Assembly (NCBI RefSeq): GCF_000092045.1
Contig: NC_004041.2
Coordinates: forward strand, 62,001-126,000
Length of the DNA: 64,000 nucleotides
Reading direction: 5' to 3'
DNA from: Rhizobium etli CFN 42
Lineage (GTDB): Bacteria; Pseudomonadota; Alphaproteobacteria; Rhizobiales; Rhizobiaceae
Position 1 is the first letter of the stretch; each line of letters begins with the position of its first letter. Below the pieces are notes generated by a model. It was not told where the DNA came from, did not search any database, and saw nothing but the letters and a program-made list of their open reading frames with translations. Both the position numbers and the translations under genes were made by a program. Positions 43,867 to 53,713 of this stretch are shown here, piece after piece.

Positions 43867-44917
43867 TAGAGCGGATCATTTCTTATCGGAATCGGTGCGG
43901 GATTCCCAAATCAGCAGATTTGTGATTCATGATGGATGCTGGAATGGAGGCCAGCATCCATGACGCGACCCTATTCGAATGATCTTCGCGAGCGAGTCAT
44001 TGCAGCGGTTGTGGACGGTCAGAGCTGCCGGGTGGTGGCGGAGCGGTTCAACATAGCTATCTCATCCGTGGTGAAGTGGTCGCAGCGTTATCGGGCCACC
44101 GGTAGTGTGTCGCCCGGTAAGATGGGCGGCCATCGCCGACGTGTGCTGGAGCCGCACCGCGCCTTCATTGTCGAGCAGATCGAGCAGACATCACATCTGA
44201 CGCTACATCGGCTGAAGGATGAGTTAGCCGCCCGCGGTGTGAGCGTCTCCCACAATGCCATCTGGCAATTCATGCGCCGCGAGGGCTTGAGCTTTAAAAA
44301 AAACGCTGTTCGCCCTTGAGCAGGGCCGCGCCGACATTGCCCGCCGCAGAGCTCGCTGGAAAGCCTGGCAAGACCGCTTCGATCCGAAGCGGCTCGTCTT
44401 TATTGACGAGACCTGGATCCGCACCAACATGGCGCCGTTACGCGGCTGGGGGCCGAGGGGCAAAAGATTACGCGGCTTTGCCCCGCATGGCCGCTGGCGC
44501 ACCCTCACCTTCCTCGGCGCCCTACGCTGCGACAAGCTCACTGCACCCTGCGTCTTCGACGGTCCCATCAATGGCGAATGCTTTCACGCCTATGTCCGCC
44601 AGCAGTTGATCCCGACCCTCAAACCTGGCGACATCGTCATCCTCGATAATCTCGGCTCTCACAAAGCCAAGGCCATCCGCGATGCCATCAGGGCCGTCGG
44701 CGCCAGGCTCTGGTTCCTGCCGAAATATTCCCCCGACCTTAACCCGATCGAGCAGGCCTTCGCCAAGATCAAGCACTGGATGCGCCAGGCCCAAAAGCGA
44801 ACCATCGAGGAAACCTGGCGCTATCTGGGCATACTCGCCGACACTATCAAGCCAGAGGAATGCGCCAACTACTTCTCAAATGCTGGCTACGCTTCCGTCA
44901 AAACATGAAAGGCTCTA
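43867..44917 (+). mobile_element. IS630-family insertion sequence
   Basis: The element is bounded by TA dinucleotides (43867-43868 and 44916-44917), the usual IS630 target. Imperfect terminal inverted repeats start AGAGC on both ends and end CGG after 22 bp. It carries one transposase in two frames and is about 1.05 kb. It sits directly beside the older IS630 remnant. Confidence 0.75.
43960..44908 (+). CDS. IS630-family transposase in two overlapping frames
   Basis: Frame 1 (43960-44319, ATG behind GGAGG) encodes the HTH part (MTRPYSNDLRERVIAAVVDG to LSFKKN). Frame 2 continues from about 44300 to 44908 with RLVFIDETWIRTNM (first Asp), VILDNLGSHK (second Asp) and LPKYSPDLNPIEQAFAKIK (final Glu), the DDE triad. 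The join is a run of eight A residues (44296-44303), so transcriptional slippage or programmed frameshifting would give the full protein; this is common in the family. If not, the gene is a pseudogene. Confidence 0.8.
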
Positions 44918-45229
44918 GGTCGCTCGTGGCGGGGCGAAACTCGGTTGCTGAAAACGATGATGCTCTTCGAACGGCGCCAAATAAAATTTTGCCGGCTGCA
45001 TCCTCCTTGTAAGCGCGGACGATCCATTGGACGCCTGACTATCCTTAAAACGTCGTCTTTTTGCATTCGAGACGGGCAGGAAAGGCTTCATTAACCAACG
45101 CAACCAATAGGTATTCTCAGCTATGTCACAGACCCACAAGATTGATCTGCCGTTCGAATGAATGAAACGGCAATTGGAAGATTTGAGTAGACAAGTCGAT
45201 CGTCCACCTCACCTAAAAGGTTTGCCTTT
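44918..45229. other. Gap between IS630 and the chemoreceptor gene
   Basis: About 310 bp presumably carrying the promoter of the chemoreceptor gene. No gene or clear -35/-10 pair was picked out. Confidence 0.4.
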
Positions 45230-47239
45230 ATGCCCAAGTCCATTAGACTCGCTTTATCTTTGATATTTGTTCTGCTCTCTCTTCTCGCGGCGGGCCAGGG
45301 CATCGTGAGTATCGTCAAGCTGCTGTCCATTAGGAGCAATATATCCGAAGTTGCCAGCAACTGGCTGCCATCGATCGATGTGATAAATCGGATCAATACG
45401 ATCACCGCGGACTACCGCATCCTGCAGTTCAGGCTGGTGACAAACTCATCAGATTCGACGAGCCTTGCGCATAATATCACCACCTTCCGCCAGAAGATGG
45501 AGGATCTCGCGAATGCCCGTGGTGAATATGAGCCGATGGTGACATCCGGCGAGGAGCGTCAGGCCTATGACGCGTTCTCCGCTTTGTGGACGCAATATCA
45601 GGAGGATGGCGAGCGGATTGTTAAACTAATGCAGGCAGGCAAGAAGGATGAAGCATTTGCTCTTCTAACGAGTGACGCCACGACGAAACTGTATAATGAT
45701 AGCGGAGCGCTCCTTGACCAGGATGTCGCAGTTAACAAGCGTGGTGGAGTCGCGGCCGTCGGAAACACGATGGGCGCCGTTTCATCGACGGTTTTGGTCA
45801 CCATTCTTGCCATGGCGCTGGCAACTACGACGGGCATTATAGCCCTGCTTTACTGCATCCGGAAGATTACCGATCCGATCTCGCGGTTGACTACCACGAT
45901 GGGCGTACTGGCAGATGGTAATCTCGACACTGAGGTTCCTTTCGCAATGCGCGCCGACGAAATCGGCAAGATGTCGAGAGCCGTTGAGGTATTCAAGCAA
46001 AACAGCATCAAGGCCCGCGATCTGAACGCGCAGGAGGCCGCGTTGCAGGCCAAGAGCGCCGACTTGCAGTCGAGCATTGCCGAGGTGGTGTCAGCCGCCG
46101 TAGCCGGTGACTTCACCCATCGCATCACCAAGAAATACGGCGATGCGGCTCTCGACCGTTTTGCAGGAAGCGTCAACGAGCTGGTCACCTCTGTTGACCG
46201 GGGCATCGCCGAAACTCGCCGAGTTATCTCAGCGCTTGCCGATGGGGATCTGACGGAAAACATGTGCGGCGAGTTTCAGGGAGCCTTTGGTGAACTGAAG
46301 AGTAATGTCAACGCCACCATGGCAGCCCTTCGATCCGTATTAGGCGAGGTTCGCTCCGCCGTCGACACGATCAACGGCGGAGCCGGCGAGATGCGCATCG
46401 CCTCAGGCGACCTTTCAAAGCGCACGGAACAGCAAGCCGCGGCCCTGGAGGAGACCTCTTCGGCGCTTGAGGAAATCACGGTGGCGGTAAAAAGCTCGAC
46501 AGAAAGAGCCACGGAAGCCAGCCATATGGTCGATGAGGCACGCAGAAGCACCGAGCAGTCGAGCGCGGTTGTCAAAGACGCGGTCGCCGCCATGGGCCGC
46601 ATCGAGCAGGCCTCGGATGAAATCGGCCAGATCATTAACGTCATTGACGAGATCGCCTTCCAGACCAATCTTTTGGCCCTTAACGCCGGCGTCGAGGCGG
46701 CGCGTGCGGGTGACGCTGGAAAGGGTTTCGCCGTTGTGGCTCAGGAGGTGCGTGAACTGGCACAGCGCTCCGCCACTGCCGCCAAGGATATCAAGGCGCT
46801 GATCAACCGGTCCGGCGACGAGGTCAAAACTGGGGTCAGGCTGGTAACGGCCACAGGCGATGCCCTTGGTCTAATCCGAGGCCACGTGATCAAGGTGAAC
46901 GAGCACGTTCATACGATCTCGACGGCGGCACGAGAGCAATCGACCGGGCTGGCGGAAGTCAGCACTGCGGTCAACCAGATGGATCAGACGACCCAGCAGA
47001 ATGCGGCGATGGTGGAAGAATCGACGGCGGCCACCAACCGGTTGGCGGATGAGGCTTCCAATCTGGCGCGGCTTATTGCGCGCTTCAGGCTCGACGGTTC
47101 GACTGTTGTACGGCGTGTTGCCCACCAGAACGGTAAGCCGGCCGCCTCGCCAGCGCGTGCCCTCTCCCAGAAGCTTGCCGGCGCCTTCGGCGGACGTACT
47201 ACAGCCGCTGTCGCGACTAAGGAATGGGAAGAGTTTTAA
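45230..47239 (+). CDS. Methyl-accepting chemotaxis protein with C-terminal WEEF pentapeptide
   Basis: A 669-residue chemoreceptor. Membrane helix 1 at about 7-29, a periplasmic four-helix-type sensor domain (about 30-185), membrane helix 2 at about 188-212, HAMP-like segments (about 213-265 and again about 285-360), then the signalling coiled coil with the hairpin tip [22 protein letters not shown] split across residues about 473-495. It ends KEWEEF: an aromatic-acidic C-terminal pentapeptide like this tethers the CheR methyltransferase and CheB in other bacteria. A broken cheW follows immediately. Confidence 0.94.
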   Translation: MPKSIRLALSLIFVLLSLLAAGQGIVSIVKLLSIRSNISEVASNWLPSIDVINRINTITADYRILQFRLVTNSSDSTSLAHNITTFRQKMEDLANARGEYEPMVTSGEERQAYDAFSALWTQYQEDGERIVKLMQAGKKDEAFALLTSDATTKLYNDSGALLDQDVAVNKRGGVAAVGNTMGAVSSTVLVTILAMALATTTGIIALLYCIRKITDPISRLTTTMGVLADGNLDTEVPFAMRADEIGKMSRAVEVFKQNSIKARDLNAQEAALQAKSADLQSSIAEVVSAAVAGDFTHRITKKYGDAALDRFAGSVNELVTSVDRGIAETRRVISALADGDLTENMCGEFQGAFGELKSNVNATMAALRSVLGEVRSAVDTINGGAGEMRIASGDLSKRTEQQAAALEETSSALEEITVAVKSSTERATEASHMVDEARRSTEQSSAVVKDAVAAMGRIEQASDEIGQIINVIDEIAFQTNLLALNAGVEAARAGDAGKGFAVVAQEVRELAQRSATAAKDIKALINRSGDEVKTGVRLVTATGDALGLIRGHVIKVNEHVHTISTAAREQSTGLAEVSTAVNQMDQTTQQNAAMVEESTAATNRLADEASNLARLIARFRLDGSTVVRRVAHQNGKPAASPARALSQKLAGAFGGRTTAAVATKEWEEF

Positions 47240-47563
47240 TGAATCATGTCATAATTCACCGCAGGATATTATCGGTTTCCATCTGGCAGCCAGCAGTTCT
47301 GCATGAAGACGACGTTGATCCCGGAAATCCGGGGGTTAGCAGAGGCGACGCCGCTGCCCCTAACGCATGTTCTCGGTTCAGGGATCTGCCGGTTCTGTCA
47401 TTCCGGTGATAGAGCTTGCTGCCGAGATAACCAATCCCATCGGTCTAGCCACAGCGCCATTGTCGTCGTTGAGGTAGCAGATGGTATCATCGGCCCGGTC
47501 GTCGATCAGGTCTCTGGCATTCTATCGATCAACGGCGATCGGATCCAACCGGTTCGGACTTAG
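47240..47563 (+). pseudogene. cheW: cheW pseudogene
   Basis: Three frames in sequence give CheW-like pieces: GSQQFCMKTTLIPEIRGLAEATPLP, then GSVIPVIELAAEITNPIGLAT, then AIVVVEVADGIIGPVVDQVSGIL and NGDRIQPVRT before a stop. Small deletions separate them. CheW couples receptors to CheA; this copy cannot make a full protein. Position directly behind the receptor gene suggests a former mcp-cheW operon. Confidence 0.78.
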
Positions 47564-47760
47564 GCGCGACTTCGACCCAACCTTCAGCTACGGAATCACT
47601 CCGCTTGAACAAGGGATGGAATGCTTCCTTAGTTTTGAGCAAAGGTTTGGCACCAATCAGGACGCATCGCAGCTGCCTAGCAGACTTTTGCTTTTTCACC
47701 TTCCGCGACTGTCTTCCTTCAAGACGCGGAGTATTAACGAAATTCAACGAGAGTTCGAAG

Positions 47761-47946
47761 ATGTCCAAAGTTATCGCAATCAATTTCGGGCAACAGGCTA
47801 AGACAGATACCCACTTAGAAAGCCACGAAGATGCACAGTCGCAGCGCCTGGAGCAAGAGCGGCTGCAAATGATCCAAATCACCAATCACCTTGAAGCACT
47901 GTACGCTCGGCTGCTGACCGTCTGTGGCGACAGACCGAAAAATTAA
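47761..47946 (+). CDS. Small hypothetical protein, 61 aa
   Basis: A 61-residue polar protein (MSKVIAINFGQQAKTD start) with a Gln/Glu-rich helix at about residues 27-50. The ribosome binding site is only modest (CGAGAG). No family recognised. It lies between the cheW pseudogene and a convergent AraC gene. Confidence 0.4.
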   Translation: MSKVIAINFGQQAKTDTHLESHEDAQSQRLEQERLQMIQITNHLEALYARLLTVCGDRPKN

Positions 47947-48016
47947 GGGCGCAGCGATGGTATAGCCCGGTGGAGCGCTGCGAACCACAGCGCCATCGCG
48001 AAGGGCTATTTCCGGG

Positions 48017-49051
48017 TCAGCTTTCGGGCGGAGAGGCCTGCGAAGCACACATAGATCGCCTATGCGGCAGAACATCGCTCATATGCACTGTTTTAGATGG
48101 CAGTTCGCCGTAACGTCTCTTGTACTCTGCAGCAAAACGGCCGAGGTGTGTGAAGCCCCACTTAAGCGCTATTTCCGAAACGCTGATTTTAGCGCCGTTT
48201 TGCAGCAGTTCCTGTCGAGCTGCGCACATACGCAAGTCTCGGAGGTGCATTGTGGGGCTGGTATTACGAAATTGTCGGAAGCCGTGCTGCAAAGTCCGCA
48301 CGCTGACCTTGGCCGCAGCGGCGATATCGTTAAGGGAAATGGGTTGAGCCATATGCTCTTCCATAAACTCCATTGCCCGTTTCACGTGGCGAGGCGTGGG
48401 AGACGGAGACGGACGACGAAGTTCATCGGTATAGCGATGCATACAGCTTTCGATCAAAAGGTACTCTATCGCGTCGAGGAGCGAGCTATAGGCCGACGGG
48501 CATTGTCGCAGAGCCCCCCCGGCACTGAGGCCGCGATGGGCAGACAGGGCTAGTTCTCGCATGAGCGTTCCCGCGCTCGATGCAAGATCAAGGGTCGGCT
48601 GAATTTGCAGATTTCCGCTGATCGTCCGATCGAGCATGCGAGAAAGCTTGTCACGCAAGGATTGCGTATCGATCGTCAATGACAGTTGAGATCTTATGCC
48701 ATCTTGTCGGGCATTCAGCGGAGCATTTGCAACATGCGGCGACTCTACCTGTTGCCCAGACCAATGAAAGACTGCATTCCCGGACGCCGGCAGGAAGACC
48801 GTTACGACGTCAACTGGGGAATCTATCATGACCGAGAACGCCCCTTCATGATGGGCATCCGCAACGCCAAAACCATCAAGGGAAATTCGACTGCAGCGAG
48901 AGTTAAGCGATCTACTGTCGTGTTGAGCAAGGTCAGAGGACGCCAGGGGCGATGATATCAAAGGCAAAAGACGTTCGGGATCGGAGCCCTCGATAAAGTT
49001 GTCTTTCACTAAGGTCCCTTCATCGGGCTTGCTGAACAAACTTTCGGTCAT
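48017..49051 (-). CDS. AraC-family transcriptional regulator
   Basis: A 344-residue regulator with an AraC-binding-like sensor half (about residues 30-220) and a C-terminal double HTH (about 235-330): MEEHMAQPISLNDIAAAAKVS, SVRTLQHGFRQF, then ISVSEIALKWGFTHLGRFAAEYKRRYGE, the classic AraC signature. The tail adds about 20 residues. Target and effector are unknown. It is transcribed toward the small gene and the chemotaxis genes. Confidence 0.9.
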   Translation of the reverse strand: MTESLFSKPDEGTLVKDNFIEGSDPERLLPLISSPLASSDLAQHDSRSLNSRCSRISLDGFGVADAHHEGAFSVMIDSPVDVVTVFLPASGNAVFHWSGQQVESPHVANAPLNARQDGIRSQLSLTIDTQSLRDKLSRMLDRTISGNLQIQPTLDLASSAGTLMRELALSAHRGLSAGGALRQCPSAYSSLLDAIEYLLIESCMHRYTDELRRPSPSPTPRHVKRAMEFMEEHMAQPISLNDIAAAAKVSVRTLQHGFRQFRNTSPTMHLRDLRMCAARQELLQNGAKISVSEIALKWGFTHLGRFAAEYKRRYGELPSKTVHMSDVLPHRRSMCASQASPPES

Positions 49052-49341
49052 CCAATATAAACCTATCTATGAACACCAACTCGCACATGCCGGGACTAGT
49101 TTTCCAAACCTTCAAAGCTCGAGACCGGATGGCGTGCGAGCGATTTTGATCGCGTACATGACCGATTCGGACCTTTGTGGAGGCCGGTTGAATCTCTCAT
49201 TCCCTAGGCTTTCGTCATGGCGGATCATCACCAGCACCGACATCCACGTTCTCCCGCTCGAGATGGCCTCCTAGTTTTTCAGCGCTGCAGTTGGGAAGCC
49301 TCTAATGATGCGATGACTGGCTTCCACAAGCCTCGAACAGA
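49052..49341. other. Gap upstream of the AraC gene
   Basis: About 290 bp that probably contain the AraC promoter. No gene recognised. Confidence 0.4.
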
Positions 49342-49370
49342 TTGACAGATTGTCTGATATACGTTAATGC
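49342..49370 (+). promoter_or_regulatory. GntR operator 5 overlapping a promoter, cut off by IS66
   Basis: TTGACAGATTGTCTGAT at 49342-49358 again includes TTGACA; 17 nt later is TAATGC as a weak -10. Only 31 bp further the IS66 element begins, so this promoter is now separated from its original target. Confidence 0.55.
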
Positions 49371-49485
49371 TATTCCTGATCAAAGGCAAGGCAGCATCAG
49401 GGTAAGCGACAAGCAGACCCCATCTGGCGAAGCAGCTTAGCGGTCGGCTATCGGTAGCGGACACGATGAACTGCTGTGAGCTTCT

Positions 49486-49869
49486 ATGTCTGCGCCTAGC
49501 TCTGGAACTAGAACTTTTCATATGATCGAGGCTGTTGCGGACCGATTTGAGGGCGCGCCTCGGCAGCTTCGGCGGCGCTGGTCGGACGATTTTAAAGCGC
49601 GTGCAGTTGCAGAGGCACTCGAGCCTGGCTCGAGCGTGTCAGCGATCGCACGTCGGCTTGATATCCATCCGTCACAACTGTTTGGCTGGCGTCGCGCCGC
49701 CCTGGGCTCTCACAAGGAGAACATAGCGCCGATCGGTCATAAGGCAGTCACGCCATCTGCCGACGGCGCGATAATCGAAGTTCTGATTGGCGATGTCGTC
49801 GTGCGCGCTCCCGCCGATGTGGACGAAGCTCATCTGCAGCGTGTCATCCGGGCAGTTCGCTCAGCATGA
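49486..49869 (+). CDS. tnpA: IS66 accessory protein TnpA
   Basis: A 127-residue protein with a transposase-8-type HTH (WSDDFKARAVAEALEPGSSVSAIARRLDIHPSQLFGWRR, read across helices at about 30-68). Required with TnpB for IS66 transposition. An alternative start is ATG 49522. It overlaps tnpB by 4 bp. Confidence 0.9.
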   Translation: MSAPSSGTRTFHMIEAVADRFEGAPRQLRRRWSDDFKARAVAEALEPGSSVSAIARRLDIHPSQLFGWRRAALGSHKENIAPIGHKAVTPSADGAIIEVLIGDVVVRAPADVDEAHLQRVIRAVRSA

Positions 49870-50210
49870 TCCCCGCAGGTGTAAAGGTCTTCCTCGCCAG
49901 TCACCCCATCGACTTTCGTAAAGGGCCGGACAGTTTGCTGTCGCTGGTGCGCGACGCCGGCAGTGATCCGTTCAATGGCTCGCTTTATGTCTTCCGGGCG
50001 AAGCGGGCGGACCGGGTCAAGATCGTCTGGTGGGATGGATCAGGGGTCTGCCTCTATTCCAAGCGGTTGGAGAAGGCGCAGTTCTGCTGGCCGCGGATCG
50101 GCCACAACCGGGTGCAGCTCAATCACGCTCAGCTCATGGCGCTCGTTGACGGCATGGACTGGAAACGGGTGCGCTCAGTGGCGGTGAAGCCGCCGGAGAT
50201 TGTTGGGTAA
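49866..50210 (+). CDS. tnpB: IS66 accessory protein TnpB
   Basis: A 114-residue IS66 Orf2 protein: HPIDFRKGPDSLLSLV, LYVFRAKRADRVKIVWWDGSG and LYSKRLEKAQFCWPR are the conserved blocks. Start coupled to the tnpA stop. Confidence 0.95.
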   Translation: MIPAGVKVFLASHPIDFRKGPDSLLSLVRDAGSDPFNGSLYVFRAKRADRVKIVWWDGSGVCLYSKRLEKAQFCWPRIGHNRVQLNHAQLMALVDGMDWKRVRSVAVKPPEIVG

Positions 50211-50283
50211 AGGGCTGCGGCGAAGTGAATCAACCGCCTGAAAAGGCAGGAAAACCGGAGCAAATTGTGCTCTGGTAGGCCTC

Positions 50284-51876
50284 ATGACGCCGCCCGATCT
50301 ACAGCTCCCGGATGATGTAGAGACCCTGAAAGCCATGGTCCTTGCCATGGCCGAGAAGGCAGCGCGCACCGATGCTCTCGAGAGCGAGGTCGCAGACCTG
50401 AAAGCCAGAAACGCCGATGCCGACGAACGCATCGAGCGACTGACCCAGATCCTGAAAGCCTTCGATCGCGCCCGCTTCGGCCGGCAATCGGAAAAGCTCG
50501 GCTCTCCGGGCATCGATGATGAGCAGCAGGCTTTTGTCTTCGAGGAAATCGAGACCGGTATCTCGGCAATCCGAGCCAAGGTAAACAAGGGTGCCGCTGA
50601 TCCCGATGCGAAACGTGCACCCCGGCCGCGCAAGGGCTTTGCACCTCATCTGGAACGAGTCGAAGTGGTGATCGAGCCGGATGAACTGCACGAACACATC
50701 GGCAAACAGAAGGTGCTGATCGGAGAAGACGTCTCGGAGCGACTGGACGTCGTGCCGGCGAAGTTCCGCGTCATCGTCACCCGGCGGCCGAAGTATGCCT
50801 TCAAGAACGAAGACGGCGTCATCCAGGCAGCCGCGCCCGCGCACATCATCGAGGGTGGCATTCCAACGGAAGCGCTTCTCGCCCAGATCGCTGTCTCGAA
50901 GTATGCAGATGGCCTTCCGCTCTATCGACAGGAGGCAATCTATGCACGCGACAAGGTTGAGCTTGACCGGAAGCTGATGGCCCAATGGATGGGCAAGCTC
51001 GGCTACGAGCTCGATATCCTGGCCGACTACATCCTCGCCGAGATCAAGAAGGCTGAGCGCATCTTTGCGGACGAGACGACATTGCCAACGCTCGCGCCCG
51101 GATCCGGATCGGCAAAGACAGCCTGGCTATGGGCTTATGCGAGGGATGATAGACCCTTTGGCGGTAGTGGCCCGCCGATGGTCGCCTATCGCTTCGAAGA
51201 TAGCCGCGCTGGCGATCGCGTCGCCCGGCATCTGAATGGCTATCGCGGTATCCTTCAGGTGGACGGGCATGGTGCCTACAACAAGCTTGCCCGATCTGAC
51301 GGCGGCAATGACGGCGTGATGCTGGCCGGCTGCTGGTCCCATAGCAGGCGCAAGTTCTACGAACTCCACGCCTCGGACAGCTCCAAGATAGCCAGCGAGA
51401 CGGTGGAATTGATGGCAAAGCTCTGGGAGGTGGAAGCGGCGGCCCGGGGGCAGAGCCCTGACGCGCGTGTCGCGGCACGTCAGGCGACATCTGCTGCAGT
51501 TGTCACTGAGCTCTTCGCCCTGTGGCAAAAGACCCTGCCGCGGATCTCCGGCAAGTCGAAGCTCGCAGAAGCGATCCGCTATGCCACCTCGCGTCGCTCC
51601 ATCTTCGAACGCTTCCTTACCGACGGCCGCATCGAGCTCGACAGCAACATCGTTGAGCGTGCCATCAGGCCCCAGACGATCACGAGAAAGAACAGTCTCT
51701 TCGCCGGCAGCGATGGCGGTGGAAGGACCTGGGCGACTATCGCCACGCTCCTTCAGACGGCGAAGATGAACAACGTGGACCCGCAGGCTTGGCTCACCCA
51801 AACACTTGAGCGGATCGCCAACGGCTGGCCGAGCAGCGATCTCGATGCACTCATGCCGTGGAATTACGCGCGCTGA
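50284..51876 (+). CDS. tnpC: IS66 transposase TnpC
   Basis: A 530-residue transposase with an N-terminal coiled coil (about 10-70), the zinc-finger-like region, and the DDE core: ADETTLPTL (first Asp), LQVDGHGAYNKL (second Asp) and NIVERAIRPQTITRKNSLFAGSDGGG (final Glu). Full length. It ends 22 bp before the right inverted repeat. Confidence 0.95.
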   Translation: MTPPDLQLPDDVETLKAMVLAMAEKAARTDALESEVADLKARNADADERIERLTQILKAFDRARFGRQSEKLGSPGIDDEQQAFVFEEIETGISAIRAKVNKGAADPDAKRAPRPRKGFAPHLERVEVVIEPDELHEHIGKQKVLIGEDVSERLDVVPAKFRVIVTRRPKYAFKNEDGVIQAAAPAHIIEGGIPTEALLAQIAVSKYADGLPLYRQEAIYARDKVELDRKLMAQWMGKLGYELDILADYILAEIKKAERIFADETTLPTLAPGSGSAKTAWLWAYARDDRPFGGSGPPMVAYRFEDSRAGDRVARHLNGYRGILQVDGHGAYNKLARSDGGNDGVMLAGCWSHSRRKFYELHASDSSKIASETVELMAKLWEVEAAARGQSPDARVAARQATSAAVVTELFALWQKTLPRISGKSKLAEAIRYATSRRSIFERFLTDGRIELDSNIVERAIRPQTITRKNSLFAGSDGGGRTWATIATLLQTAKMNNVDPQAWLTQTLERIANGWPSSDLDALMPWNYAR

Positions 51877-51906
51877 ACGGTCTCAGCTTGCCGTTTACGC
51901 ATCAGG

Positions 51907-52598
51907 GAAATCTGCCACGGTTCTAGTGGAGTTCCCGCACGGCAAATCAATCTAAAGATGCCTCCCAAGGCGAGGGGTGACGGGCTGCTTTCGATCGCAG
52001 CCCGTCACGGGAAGGGTGGGAGTGCTATGAGTGGGAGAGAACCTACGCCAACCGACCTTGGAGGCCGTTGAGTCGACACGGAGAAAAATGATTGTGCTGT
52101 AGGATGGCCCCACGATTTCGCCACGCGCTGGTCCTCTTAACCTGCGCATCAGCATACTTCGGTTATGACGTATAAGAGAGGCACGCTCCAGGCTCAACAC
52201 TCGGAGACGCAAAGACGTCGACGAGTTCTTTTGGCCTACTAAGCGAGGCGGTCGCGGCAAATATCAATGCGTAAGCCGCGCCTCGTCGCATTGAGTTGAC
52301 TTTGCGCTCTTCTTAGCGGGTACGGACTCCGGGCGTCTGATTGGGCAAAAGAAGAGCTTAAGGACGAAACCTGATGATGGTCAAACAGCTTGTGCTGCCA
52401 TAGGCGTGCTGTTGTCTGTGCCGCGCGAACGCGAAAAGCGCGATCAAATCGGAACGTGGCGGCGAGAGAAGACTAACAGGAAAGACCACATCAAACTCAA
52501 CCGGGTGTCGGAATACCGATGCTTACGGCATTGCGTGCATGAGGCCTCAAAATGACGCCGGTCTCGACATGTGTCCGCCGAAAATCGCAAAAAAGGAA
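51907..52598. other. Gap right of IS66, no gene called
   Basis: Nearly 700 bp that originally followed operator 5. Apart from a 12-bp hairpin (51977-52008) I see no gene; open frames have no recognisable domain. If operator 5 drove a gene, it has decayed beyond recognition. Confidence 0.4.
51977..52008. repeat. Perfect 12-bp inverted repeat
   Basis: GTGACGGGCTGC and GCAGCCCGTCAC flank an 8-nt loop (TTTCGATC). No T-run follows on either strand, so it is not a typical terminator. Confidence 0.6.
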
Positions 52599-52627
52599 TT
52601 GACAGATTGTCGGACAAAAATTTTACT
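52599..52627 (+). promoter_or_regulatory. GntR operator 6 overlapping a promoter
   Basis: TTGACAGATTGTCGGACAA at 52599-52617 with TTGACA as -35 and TTTACT 17 nt later (or TACTAT two bases on) as -10, upstream of the leader ORF and the SDR-like gene. Confidence 0.6.
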
Positions 52628-52684
52628 ATATCGCCCGCGCATTGCTTGTTCGCGGGAGACGCAGCGACGGACCGGGAGTTATAA

Positions 52685-52756
52685 GTGCTAAACTTGGCCA
52701 AAAATGCACAAATTGTCGACCTTCTTAATCTGCCGGAAGCGGCGACCGGCGCGTGA
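52685..52756 (+). CDS. Possible 23-codon leader peptide
   Basis: GTG 52685 follows CGGGAG and opens a 23-codon frame (starting VLNLAKNAQIVDLLNLPEAA). Its TGA overlaps the GTG start of the SDR-like gene (52753), a pattern of translational coupling. It could also be the decayed start of an upstream gene. Confidence 0.35.
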   Translation: MLNLAKNAQIVDLLNLPEAATGA

Positions 52757-53502
52757 TACAAGCGTCTCTGACTCACAAGGCGTGTCATACTCCATCGACC
52801 GAGGTACTGGTTGAACGTGACAGTGACGCCAACATTTCTCCTGGGGAAAAAGTCTGTGTCTTGATAGGCGCGTCAAATCCTGTTGGTCTTTGTTTGGCGC
52901 GCTCATTTATAGAAAAAGGCTATCGGGTCGCCGTAGGCGACGCCAATCCCGCCGACTTCGCCTCCCTGGCTGAAGGCCAGGGAAACAATTTTTTACCGGT
53001 CAAAGTCAACCCGAACAGAGACGTTTACGTCAACTCAATGGCTGACCAGGTGTATTTGCGCTGGAGACGGGTCGACGTTCTGGTGAACATAGTTTTCCGC
53101 AGAAATGAAACAACCCAAACTGTAACGGGATCGCTATCCAGCGCGAATCTGGGGCTTGATGCCGTATCCAATCTAATCAGAGTTACAGGTGCCTTTAGCT
53201 CTCGACTTCAGGGCGCGGAGCTTGCCGTAGTGGACGTCGCATGGTTCGAAGAGACGACCTCGCTGGAAGCAGAAGCCGTCCTTCAAGCGGCGTTGCGCAC
53301 TACTACCTCCGCAATTGCTAGGCAATATTTCGGTTCCGGGCTGAGGATAAATGCTGTACACGCCAGCGATGTGAACTCTACGTCTTCAAGCGAAAATGAC
53401 GTGCTTCGAACAGTGATCCACGCCGTGCAATTCCTGGCGAATTCGGAACTGTCCGGAAAGCTGACAGGGAACGTGCTGGAGATCGATCCTCGGTGCAGAT
53501 AG
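52753..53502 (+). CDS. SDR-like protein without the catalytic residues
   Basis: A 249-residue protein with a short-chain dehydrogenase fold. The NAD motif is GASNPVGLCLARSFIEKGYRVAVGDAN (about residues 38-64, middle Gly of TGxxxGxG replaced by Pro); VDVLVNIVFR replaces the NNAG motif, and LRINAVHASDV near residue 205 matches the RVNAVxPG strand. The catalytic Ser and the YxxxK pair are absent (SLEAEAVLQAAL in that place). It is probably a non-enzymatic or regulatory paralogue. The start GTG overlaps the leader stop; another start further in is possible. The gene is preceded by a GntR operator. Confidence 0.65.
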   Translation: MIQASLTHKACHTPSTEVLVERDSDANISPGEKVCVLIGASNPVGLCLARSFIEKGYRVAVGDANPADFASLAEGQGNNFLPVKVNPNRDVYVNSMADQVYLRWRRVDVLVNIVFRRNETTQTVTGSLSSANLGLDAVSNLIRVTGAFSSRLQGAELAVVDVAWFEETTSLEAEAVLQAALRTTTSAIARQYFGSGLRINAVHASDVNSTSSSENDVLRTVIHAVQFLANSELSGKLTGNVLEIDPRCR

Positions 53503-53713
53503 ATCCACTCCCACGTTCTGATCCGGCAAATCTGCAGGTATTAACCTTCCGTTAAGTTTCTCGAAAGACGCAATGGGTAAGAGGTCAAATCCTAACAACA
53601 CGTAAAAAAGTTTCGATTGTTTTAGTGAAACTCTTATCCATGTTCGTTCAGGCTCAAACATTACTATTCCAAAAGCGAGGCCCCAGCACCGTTTGAGCCC
53701 TTTGGAGGTAAGT

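Larger units (their letters stand above)
49402..51898 (+). mobile_element. Complete IS66-family insertion sequence
   Basis: Left end GTAAGCGACAAGCAGACC and, inverted, right end GTAAACGGCAAGCTGAGACC are the imperfect terminal repeats. Identical 8-bp direct repeats GCATCAGG flank it at 49394-49401 and 51899-51906, the target duplication length typical of IS66. All three genes are intact, so the insertion looks recent and may still be mobile. Confidence 0.93.

Noticed and set aside
52444..52788. 114-codon minus-strand frame
   Set aside because: Covers operator 6 and the start of the SDR-like gene; Arg/Ser/Cys-rich shadow composition.
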